DNA of 64,000 nt from Poecilobothrus nobilitatus (lineage: Eukaryota; Arthropoda; Insecta; Diptera; Dolichopodidae): contig OX352773.1 in the NCBI GenBank assembly GCA_947095535.1, positions 620,001 to 684,000 of the forward strand, read 5' to 3'. Below, one piece after another: positions 55,338 to 64,000 of the stretch. The notes under the pieces are model-generated. The model saw only the letters and a program-made list of their open reading frames with translations. It was not told the DNA's origin and searched no databases. Within the stretch, counting starts at the first letter, position 1; every line of letters starts with the position of its first letter. The position numbers and the translations under genes were made by a program.

Positions 55338-58258
55338 ATTTTTATACCCGTACCATAAGGATCGGGTATATTAAAAATTGCTTCTCCGTTTGTAACACCT
55401 CGAAATAAGCTAGCCAGATATACCTTCAAAGGTATGGATCGGATCAGAATCAAATTCTGAGTCGATTAAGCTTTGTCCGTCCATCGTCAGCAAGATAATT
55501 CAAAAATCAAAAAGACTAGAGTCTTGAAATTAACACAAAATATTCTTACATTAATTTGTAGGTTCCTTATTTTTTTTGGTTGAGATCCAGCCAAAACTTC
55601 GGGTAGCTCTCGAACAACTAACTTTTAGATCCCCACATTTTTTTTGAAATAAAGCCATGAAATTTTAACTGCTGATAGATATCATATTTTCATATTTTGT
55701 GGAACAACTTTTTTCTGTAACCCCACCCGTTACGAAGCTACAGCACCCCAAAGTTCGAAAAAGTTCTATATTTAAATTGTTATAACACAAGTTGTATAAG
55801 GTATATCATCAATATGAAAACGCCAAACGATCACTGCTTTTATTAGCTTTAAAAATATATATACAGTAAATATATCCCTGTGCCTACGGTGTCGGTGTTA
55901 GCAACTTGAAATTTTGGGAAAAGTTAGGTCTCTAAAAATAAGTATGAGTCATTTCAGAAAATATTTTTGTATCGCTCCCTGTTTCGGAGCTGTATGGGGT
56001 CAAAAACTAAAAAATTTCTTATTTTTAAACACCTGTAACTTGAGCACCTGACTACATTTTTTTGAAGTAATATACAATAATTAAAGGTCCAACATTATAT
56101 TTTTATTTCTATTAACAACTCGTCTTAACAATATAAGGTTACCTTAAAATTGACGAAAGTGTGACATAATTTTTCTAAATTTTCCTAACAAATTTTTTTA
56201 ACGATTTTTTTGAATTATTTTTTTACTCGATAATTTGAAATTGTTGAAGATGATGCGTAGTACAAAAAAAAATAAATAAATAAAAATATAACGGTTATTT
56301 GAAGAATTTATATTTATATAATATTAGTATACATACTTATATAATTCATGTTTATTTACATATCGTATATGGCACTGATGAATGAATGATATATAACACA
56401 TATGTACTGTATAAATTATTATACACATGCCGTTTAGTATTAAATGGTACTATAACATATTTGGAGAAGTATTGGATTGATAATCGTTATGTGGAAGGTT
56501 AAGATTGCTATGAACATACTAACGGTTCGTACGAGTATCTGAGAGTTGACAAAGGCTAATCTGAAAGATAAATCTGAAAGACAAACTGTATTCTACCTCG
56601 GTTTTACATTTAATTAATACTAGTTAATTACATTTCACCCATGTGTTTTTTTTAGCAATTACTTAGTGTTTTTTTTTAGCAATTCCTTTATTAACGAGGA
56701 AGAATACAGTTGCCTTTGTCAACTCTTAGATACCCGTACGAACAGTTAGTATGTTCACAGCCTGTCACTTTGCTTACAATATTATTTTTTTAATATTTTA
56801 GTATTTTAAAATAATTTGGGTGAATTTTATAATTTCTAGCACTATGGGTTGTACATATATTCAAACTATATGTTTATATGTACATTCTTCAAAAGCAGAT
56901 TCTAACCTTCCACAACGATTATCAATCCAAAACTTTTTCAAATATTCTATAGTACCATTTAATACTAAGCGGTAAATGTATATTAAATTTACTAAGTACA
57001 AAACAGTAAATATAATTTTAAATATTATATTATATTATATTTAAATATTCCATTGACAGAATAATTTCTTATAAGTACAATAAAATACATATGTATGTAA
57101 ATACGGCGCTATATAATATACATATATACTCTTAGCATATACTCACTAGTGACATATACGATATGTAAATAAACATGATATTATATAAGTATGTATATAT
57201 ATCAATATCATATAAATAAAAATTCTTCAAGCAACCGTTATGTTGTTTATTTATTTACATTTTTTTGTACTACGCATTATATCCTCAACAATTTCAAATT
57301 ATCGAGTAAAACAAATGCAAAAAATTTGTTGAAGAAATTTGTTAGAAAATTTGGAAAAATCAAGTAACACTTTCGTCAATTATAAAGTAACCCTATATTA
57401 TTAAAAAAAGTTGTTAACAGAAATAAGAGTATAATGTTGAAGCTTTAATTTTTGTGTATTACTTCAAAAAAGTTTTAACAGGTGTTCAAGTTACAGGTGT
57501 TTAAAAATAGGAAATTTTCAGTTTTTGACCCCTCACAGTTTCTAAACGGGGGGTGATATAAAAAAAATTTATGAAATGACTCATACTTATTTTCACAGAT
57601 CTAACTTCTGTCAAAATTGCAAGTTTCCAACTTAAACCGTTTAGAAGATAGAAGGGTTAAAGGATTTTGCAAAAGTTGAGTTTCGCATAACGGTAAATTA
57701 AGACACCGTGTGCCACAAATATATATGTATTGTATATATACTTTTAAAGCTAATAAAAGTAGAAATTGTTTGGTGTTTTCAAAATGAAGATATACCTTAT
57801 AAAACTTGTCTTATAACAATTTAAATATAGAGCTTTTTTGAACCTTTGGGGAGCTGTAGCTCCGTAACGGGTGGAGCTACAAAAAAAAGTTATTAAAAAT
57901 AAAATTAATATTTTTGTGAGATCTATCAGCAGTTAAAATTTCATAGCTCTATTTCAAAAAAAATGTGGGGATCTAAAAGTTAGGTGTTCGAGAGCTACCC
58001 TAAGTTTTGGTCCAAACTCAACCAAAAAAAATAGGGAACCTACAAATTACTCCCAGAATAGTTTGTGTAAATTTCAAGATTCTAGCTTTCTTAGTTTTTG
58101 AGTTAGCGTGCTGACGGACGGACATGATTTAAACGTCCTAGAATTTTTTTCTGATTCGATCCATACCTTTGAAGGTATATCTAGCTCGCTTATTTCGAGG
58201 TGTTACAAACGGAGGAGTAATTTTATTATACCCGATCCTATCGTACGGGTATAAAAAT
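55338..58258. mobile_element. 2.9-kb foldback element with ~1-kb inverted arms
   Basis: The ends are inverted: ATTTTTATACCCGTACCATA at 55338, and the complement of the right end ATTTTTATACCCGTACGATA finishing at 58258. The inverted similarity continues through CCTTTGAAGGTATGGATCGG-type blocks to about 56290 on the left and 57240 on the right, and more weakly to 56385/57150. The loop contains a copy of repeat family R. Each arm end carries the shared terminal module with its ACGGACGGAC block (58110) and ATACCC...GGGTAT hairpin. It lies in the presumed intron of the K2P gene. Confidence 0.82.
56692..57105 (+). repeat. Dispersed repeat family R, copy 4 (in the foldback loop)
   Basis: Begins CGAGGAAGAATACAGTTGCC and ends near GTATGTAAATACGGCG; nearly identical to 15335-15812. 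A reversed partial copy lies just before it (56455-56600: ACGGTTCGTACGAGTATCTG, GAGAGTTGACAAA), and another reversed part follows at 58690-58790. Confidence 0.7.
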
Positions 58259-58261
58259 CCC

Positions 58262-58625
58262 TAAGGCAATCCGTAATTTATATTGAGTACATATTAGTGA
58301 TAAGTGAGTTTTTTCAATATTCGTTTGTTTAATGAATTAAATCTTCTAGTATGGTTAGGAAGATTAGAAAAATCAGAAGGATTATATTGATTTCGTAATG
58401 CAAATAAAAGAAATTGCTTTTGAACTGATTCAATTCTATTGGAATGAACTTAAAAGGCTGGATCCCATATAATATTACCGTATTCTAAGGTACAACAAAT
58501 TATCGAATAATATAGAGATTTTGTCACAGCTAAGTCATAAAATTCTTTAGCTCTCCTCTTAATGAAACCTAACATTTTATTTAAAACCTTTGACACTAAT
58601 TGGTCATAGTAAAGTTTAAAATTAA
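58262..58625 (-). pseudogene. LINE family C 3' fragment
   Basis: Read on the - strand it gives LNFKLYYDQLVSK, NKMLGFIKRRAKEF, CCTLEYGNIIWDPAF and HSNRIESVQKQFLLF, which align with the ORF2 end of copy C (38970-39200). One stop follows DPAF and a shift lies near VSK/NKM. The fragment is 5'-truncated and dead. It keeps residues after IESVQKQF that copy C has lost. Confidence 0.78.
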
Positions 58626-58689
58626 GCTGTGTATATATGCGTTATACATATTAATATTATATTTGCTAATTTGTAGTAAGTATGAATGA

Positions 58690-59290
58690 ATATACATTTA
58701 CTGTTTAGTATTAAATATTACTAGCATATTTGGAAAAGTTTTGGATTGATAATCGTTAGGTGGTAGGTTAGAATCTAAGTTGGCAGAATCATATATAAAC
58801 CATATACTAAATTTCAGGTTCCTAGCTTCAATAGACACTGAGTTATTCTCATTTAAACGGATAAGTTGTATGGCAGCTATCCGAACTCGCCGCACCACCA
58901 CAACCAAATTTTACAGAAGTTGTTGCCATAAAACTTGATCATCATTTGCAAAATTTCAGAAACCTAGCTTAAATAGATACTGAGTTATTTCTATATAAAG
59001 ATAGAAGTTGTATGGCATCTACTCGAACCCGCCGACCGAAAATGTTGGATTTAAATAGCAAAACTAACAATTTTGCAAAAGTGACGTAAAAAAATTGCAG
59101 CCTCCTAGCTCCTTTATTTTGTGAGTTATCGTGCGGACGGACGGACGGACGTACATGGCTTAATCGACCCAGAATTCGATTCTGAGCCGATCCATACCTT
59201 TGACACTCTATCTAGCTCGACTCCTTTAAGGTGTCACAAATGTAATGGCAAATTTATTATACCCTTGAACATAATTCATACAGGTATAAA
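58690..59290 (+). repeat. Satellite-type element with shared terminal module (F1)
   Basis: The left part is a reversed piece of family R (CGTTAGGTGGTAGGTTAGAA). Two body units follow, with AGTTGTATGGCAGCTATCCG and AACCAAATTTTACAGAAGTT blocks. Then comes the terminal module: GAGTTATCGTGCGGACGGAC near 59123, ATGGCTTAATCGACCCAGAA, a CTAGCTCGACTC block, and the end hairpin TATACCC...GGTATAAAAAT (59258-59290). No coding capacity. Confidence 0.65.
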
Positions 59291-59344
59291 AATATTCTAG
59301 TAAAAAGTGCTAAATATTTTTCATGTTGCAAAAAAAAACTTTTT

Positions 59345-59697
59345 TAGAATGGTATCTTGCAATAAATGCAGAGCACAAACAAAAGGTGAAACGGGAATTT
59401 AATGTTCGGGAGTGTGTAAAACAGTTTTTTATGAAACTTTAAAATGTTCAGGATTGGATCAATCGACGATTAATAATGTGTGTGCAAAGAACAATATGAG
59501 ATTCATTTGTGACGATTGCATCTTATACATACAAAATGTTGATTTGGTTTTACAAAACATGGATTCTGCGGTAAGAAAAAATAATGAACATTTAAAAAAG
59601 TATAAAAGTGAATTTGAAGCTGCTTTTAAAAGAAATGAAAGTGAAATCATAAATTTACTGAGACCCAAATGGTCTTATGTCTCATATGTACGATGAG
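59345..59697 (+). pseudogene. LINE ORF1 N-terminal fragment (PHD finger)
   Basis: From about 59349 the + strand reads MVSCNKCRAQTKGETGI, a stop at ~59400, then CSGVCKTVFYETLKCSG, NNMRFICDDCILYIQNVD and a coiled-coil-like stretch (NNEHLKKYKSEFEAAFKRNE). The Cys spacing matches the PHD finger of LINE copies B and C, with Tyr at the usual His position. It ends at 59697. It is an orphan 5' piece, which is unusual because LINE remnants normally keep the 3' end. Confidence 0.7.
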
Positions 59698-60052
59698 ACA
59701 TTTTATGATGTTATCTTCTGCTTTAAAAAAATAAGACAAAATTGAATACAATTAATGATTAAACAATTGGATATAGGGTCAGTGAACTTACGCTCCACGA
59801 ATTATCGTTGTTGAGGCTAGCCCACGGGTCCAGCGCGGCCAGAATATGAAAATAAAATATGTGTACCTGTTGAGAATAAAATTTCAATTTGTGTATAAAC
59901 AGACAAAAATACACTATAAAAAACCTGCAAATTTGAAATCATCTCATATATAACACACTTATTTATATAATTTAGAATTTAGAGTTTTGTGTCCGCTTAG
60001 AGCGGACAGGCACAATTATCGTTTTATCAGATATAAGCATTTATGAAAAAAA
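59698..60052. other. Spacer with a GC-rich island and a short hairpin
   Basis: Mostly AT-rich. It contains the GC-rich candidate exon (59792-59866) and a perfect 8-bp hairpin TGTCCGCT-TAG-AGCGGACA at 59990-60008. No further gene was seen. Confidence 0.5.
59792..59866 (-). CDS. Candidate internal exon of the K2P gene (75 nt)
   Basis: On the - strand a good 3' splice site (ATTTTATTCTCAACAG ending at 59867) is followed by 75 nt and a consensus donor GTAAGT (59791-59786). The exon contains a GC-rich block unlike its surroundings (GGCCGCGCTGGACCCGTGGG). The reading that leaves two bases at the donor is open and is the only phase that fits the K2P last exon, whose first base completes a codon; it reads FIFIFWPRWTRGLASTTII. 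I do not recognise this peptide as part of a K2P channel, so it could be an alternative exon, an untranslated exon or a chance match. Confidence 0.28.
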
Positions 60053-61702
60053 CGAGGAAGAGTGCAGTAGAGTAGACTGTGTCAACTCTGGGATACCCGT
60101 ATAAACGTAATATATCCTGTTTCTATAAAACTTAATCATCTTTTAAAAACATTCAGATGTTTAAGTACCGAACTACAGAGATATATTTATGTAACTTGTG
60201 GAGTTGTATGACAGTTACAGGAATCTATTGCGACTAGCTTCACTAAGTTCCAAGAAATGCAAGAAGCCTGAACCGGCTGCTTTAGACCAATCAAATTTTA
60301 CAAAAGTTTTTAGCATGTAACTCGACACTCTTTCACTAAATTTCAGATACCTACCTTCAATAGACACTGAGTTATTTTCATTTAAAAAGAAAAGTTGTAT
60401 GGCAACTATCCGAACCTGTCATATCATCACAACCAAATTTTACAGAAGTTGTTGCCAAAAAACTGGATCACCATTTGCAAAATTTCAGATACCTAGATTG
60501 AATAGACATTGGGTTATTTCCATTTAAAGAAAGAAGTTGTATGGCAGCTACTCGAACCCGGCGGCCGAAAATGCTGGAGTTGAATAGCAAAACTAACAAT
60601 TTTGTAAAAGTGACGTAAAAAAAATTTCAGCCTCCTAGCTCCTTTAATTTTCGAGTTATCGTGCGGACGGATACTGAGTTATTTTCATTTAAAAAGAGAA
60701 GTTGTATGGCAGCTATCCGAACCCGTAGCACCACCACAACCAAATTTTGCAGAAGCTGTTGCCATAAAACTAGATCATCATTTGCAAAATTTCAGAAACC
60801 TAGCTTGAATAGATACTGAGTTATTTCTATATAAAGATAGAAGTTGCATGGCAGCTACTCGAACCCGGCGGCCGAAAATTCTGGAGTTAAATAGCAAAAC
60901 TAACAATTTTGCAAAAGTGACGTAAAAAAAATGTCAACCTCCTAGCTCCTTTATTTTTTGAGTTATCGTGCGGACGGACACTGAGATATTTTCATTTAAA
61001 AAGAGAAGTTGTATGGCAGCTATCCGAACGTGTTGCACCAGCACAACCAAATTTTGCAAAAGTTATTGCCATAAAACTTGATTATCATTTGCAAGATTTC
61101 AGACGCCTAGCTTCATTAAGTTCCAAGAGGTTCGAGAAGCCTGGAGCGGCTGCTCTAGACCAACCAAATTTTACAAAAGTTGTTGGCCTGTAACTCGACA
61201 CCTCTTTACTAAATTTCAGGTTCCTAGCTTTAATAGACAATGAGTTATTCTCATTTAAACGGATAAGTTGTACGGCAACTACCCGAATTCGTCGCACCAG
61301 CACAACCAAATTTTACAGAAGTTGTTGCCATAAAACTTGATCATCATTTGCAAAATTTCAGAAACCTAGCTTGAATAGATACTGAGTTATTTCTATATAA
61401 AGATAGAAGTTGTATGGCAGCTACTCGAACCCGCCGACCGAAAATGTTGGATTTAAATAGCAAAACTAACAATTTTGCAAAAGTGACGTAAAAAAAATTT
61501 CAGCCTCCTAGCTTCTTTATTTTTTGATTTATCGTGCGGATTGACGGACGGTCGGACGAACGTACATGGCTTAATCGACTCAGAATTCGATTCTGATCCG
61601 ATCCATATCTTTAACACTATATCTAGCTCGACTCCTTGAAGGTGTCACAAACGTAATGGCAAATTTATTATACCCTTGAACGTAGTTCATACGAGTATAA
61701 AA
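60053..61702 (+). mobile_element. Satellite-type TIR element (F2)
   Basis: The left module AACGAGGAAGAGTGCAGTAG... with GATACCCGTATAAACG at 60088-60105 is inverse to the right end CGTAGTTCATACGAGTATAA (61681-61700). Between lie repeated body blocks (AGTTGTATGGCAGCTA..., CCGAAAAT.CTGGA, TTTTGCAAAAGTGACGTAAA) in about four to six diverged units. The right module has the ACGGAC run (61540-61565), AATCGACTCAGAATTCGATT and the terminal hairpin (61669-61699). A second ACGGAC block at 60663 and a third at 60970 suggest that the element grew by internal duplication. Confidence 0.72.
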
Positions 61703-61744
61703 AATTGTTTTGTTTTGTAATTTTTTTGGTTATTTTTATTAATT

Positions 61745-62020
61745 CTTAATCAGGAGAGATTTTGGAGTTGGATTCAAAAGCAGAATTATAAGCTTTTTCC
61801 AGAATATTTATATATGATTGTGTGTATGTCAGATTGTGAATTAGGAGGGATTTTAGAGTTGAATCACTATTATGAGCTTTTCCAGAATATTTATATTTAT
61901 GTAAATGTGAGCTTCTAAATTAGGAGGGATTTTAGAGATGGATTCAAAATCACGATTATACGCTTTTTCCAGAATATTTATATTTATGTAAATGTAAGAT
62001 TCTGAATTAGGAGGGAGTTT
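61745..62020. repeat. ~80-100-bp tandem repeat, 3 units
   Basis: The block AGGAGGGATTTTAGAGTTG... plus CCAGAATATTTATATTTATG recurs near 61752, 61848 and 61923, with a partial fourth start (TTAGGAGGGAGTTTTC) at 62007. A single related piece (GCGAGATTCTGAATTAGGAA) lies at the window end near 63934. Confidence 0.65.
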
Positions 62021-62125
62021 TCTTATTATTTTAAGATCATCAATGGTGATTAACAATAAGATAACACTTTTGAAACAAAAACAATTAATGATATACAAAC
62101 GCAAAGCAAAATTATTAGCAGATTT

Positions 62126-62245
62126 TTATACCCCTATGAACTATGTCCGCATGATAACTCAAAAAATAAAGGAGCTAGGAGGTTGAATTTTTTTTAATCA
62201 CTTTTGCAAAATTGTTATTTTTTCTATTTAAATCCAACATTTTCG
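62126..62245 (-). repeat. Fragment of the satellite-type element end
   Basis: Read on the - strand it carries CCGAAAATGTTGGATTTAAA, GCAAAAGTGATTAAAAAAAA, CCTCCTAGCTCCTTTATTTT and TGAGTTATCATGCGGACATA, then ends in GGGGTATAAAAA. It matches the right part of F1/F2 with the ACGGAC run and the region after it deleted. Confidence 0.6.
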
Positions 62246-62249
62246 GTAA

Positions 62250-63930
62250 ATAAATTTTAGTCTATAAAATTTGTTTTAATTTTTCATGATTCTTAAACTA
62301 ATAGAGAGTTCCATAAATAAAAATACTAACTTATAATCAGACCTGTAAAGTAATGAATAAATTTGTATTAAGTACAGGTTTAACTAATACTTAATATTTA
62401 ATTAATATACTTACTAATTACCAATAAAAAAATTTCGTACTGGTACTTTAATTTTCAAACAAACATTGAGTACCACTCTTCCACAAACATTATAAGATGG
62501 TGAAATATTTAGTATATTTTCAGACATATTGGATATACTCACAGAAATGTACAATTCGTACATAGGTACAATTCTTCTCATTTACCAATACGTTTTTTTT
62601 CTGTGTCATTTTAGACTTAAAATATCAATTGAATGACTGTAAAAGTAAAATGAAAACATTAAAAGACTTAAAACAAAAAATAAAAAAAAAATACACGAAT
62701 GAACAGACCAACGGCAAAACTATAGCAGATTAACACTCCAAAAGCAATTTAGATGTAAGAAGAAAAACAATTTATTTGTTATTTAACGATGACAAAGTCA
62801 AAGTAAATATTTAAGCCGATTAGTGTTACATAATGTAAAAATTAAACTAAACATTTAATATTTTCTTAAAATTTAGAAAATAAAGAGTTAACTGATGAAT
62901 AAAAAAATAATATGTAAAAAATATATTTTTTAAAATATGCTTGTATCAAAACCGAATTCGCCCCTTAAAAAGTAGAAAATAAAATTGACTGTAGAACTTG
63001 AGCATCTTGGACTGTTATTAGTGTTATAATATAAAAGTAAATTCTTGGAAGAAGGTTAGCAGAAATCGGGGAAATTTGGGGTTCGTGGTTCTTTTTTATT
63101 TCAGCATAGGTATAAATTACTATAGGTAAAAATTTCTGACTCACATATGTATTTTTAAAACGGATATATCTACATTTATGTGAATTTATTATTAACAATT
63201 ACTATTTATTATTTTTTAAAGATGTATGTACATACATATGTATGTATTTAAATATTACAAATAGAACTCTTTATTGGAAAATTTTATATTTTAACAAAAT
63301 GATTATGTAGGTAATAGGTATTAATACTCATAAATACGTACTATATGTGTGTATATACATACATAAATATATCGTAAATATTTTTCGGTCCCCATCGATA
63401 TCCTGAAAAAAAATCTTGAATCAAAAAAATTCCTGAAAAACAAAAACCTGAAAAAAAAAAATCTTGAAAAAAAAATCGTGAATTAAAAAATTTTGAATTA
63501 AAATTATTTATGTGTGTTTGAAATGATGCGTCTTAAAATCTTCTGCCTTAAAATCTCGCGTTTTGAAATGAAATAGGAATAATGTTTAAATAGGTTGGGT
63601 GGGTTAGTGGGTATGAAAATCTAAAAAACTTCACAAATAAATTTTCAAATTTAAATTGAAGTTGTATATGTATGTATACAATCATAATCTACATTAACTT
63701 TAGAAGGCCTGTGCATTGAGAGAGGAAAGCTAAATAGTAGTCCTTTTTTTCAAAAAAAATACACGTAGTCTTATGGAAAAAAATAGTAGTCCTCCTAGAA
63801 ATCTGGAAATAACACAAAAACTACATATTTTTTTAATTTCGTCCTAAGGGAGCATTAAAGTTCATTCCTTTTTACATTTTTTCGTAAAAAGAAGTTTTTA
63901 AAAATTGTATCAGTTTTATACATGTACATA
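62250..63930. other. AT-rich stretch without a recognised gene
   Basis: No coding signature on either strand. A low-complexity run of CTTGAAAAAAAAAT/CCTGAAAAA-like units lies at 63400-63500, and TATG/CATA microsatellites near 63220-63245 and 63350. It is presumably intron of the K2P gene or intergenic DNA. Confidence 0.45.
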
Positions 63931-63933
63931 TAT

Positions 63934-63990
63934 GCGAGATTCTGAATTAGGAAGTATTTTAAAGTTGGTTACAAAATAATTATACAATAT
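63934..63990. repeat. Isolated piece of the 61745-62020 repeat
   Basis: GAGATTCTGAATTAGGAAGT and ATTTTAAAGTTGG match the start of the tandem unit near 61848-62010 with a few changes. It may continue beyond the window. Confidence 0.5.
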
Positions 63991-64000
63991 GATTTTTCGA

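Noticed and set aside
55338..58258. CRISPR-like or palindromic replication origin
   Set aside because: The structure is one long inverted repeat with a transposon-type end, in a eukaryotic intron context; there is no repeat-spacer pattern.

Overview
The window reads as AT-rich nuclear DNA from an insect, most likely a fly (Diptera). The reasons are split genes with GT-AG introns, a TRPC channel tail close to Drosophila TRP/TRP-gamma, a two-pore potassium channel exon, and a heavy load of insect-type transposable elements (non-LTR retrotransposons, a Gypsy-type pol, mariner-like and non-autonomous TIR elements, a tRNA-derived SINE). No bacterial gene, CRISPR array, rRNA or intact tRNA gene was seen. 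The species cannot be named from this sequence.

Only two host genes are supported, and they converge. On the + strand, six exons at 9968-12556 encode the C-terminal ~658 residues of a TRPC-family cation channel. On the - strand, 54330-54987 is the last exon of a two-pore-domain K+ channel (K2P); a possible upstream 75-nt exon lies at 59792-59866. The ~42 kb between their 3' ends is almost all mobile DNA.

Layout. 1-9967: a 642-bp TIR element, a mariner scrap (2985-3398), a broken LINE (4500-7195) and a second LINE on the - strand (7488-8945). 9968-12640: TRPC gene. 12640-15812: SINE, small tandem repeats and dispersed repeats. 15813-17945: a LINE with an RNase H domain. 17946-25217: a LINE/Gypsy chimera present twice, one copy split by a 1.27-kb element that is absent from the other. 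26471-29440: another LINE. 29828-31133: a full-length but dead mariner-like element. 31137-41990: one LINE (family B) split by a 6.1-kb LINE (family C) with 5-bp target duplications. 42275-43440: LINE and possible LTR-element scraps.

44433-54453 is a tandem segmental duplication (4.2-kb unit A, 5.8-kb unit B). One end lies inside the K2P last exon, so a dead copy of the channel's last ~40 codons sits at 48515-48638. Each unit holds an internally deleted LINE and a TIR element carrying a 147/157-bp tandem array (5 units in A, 10 in B). 55338-62245 is dominated by a foldback element and satellite-like elements that share one terminal module with the elements in the duplication.

The LINE, Gypsy and mariner reading frames are broken by stops, frameshifts or deletions; only the two channel genes look maintained. 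The signals most worth a second look are the K2P-cutting duplication, the shared terminal module on otherwise different repeats, and a conserved ~80-residue domain at the end of LINE ORF1.
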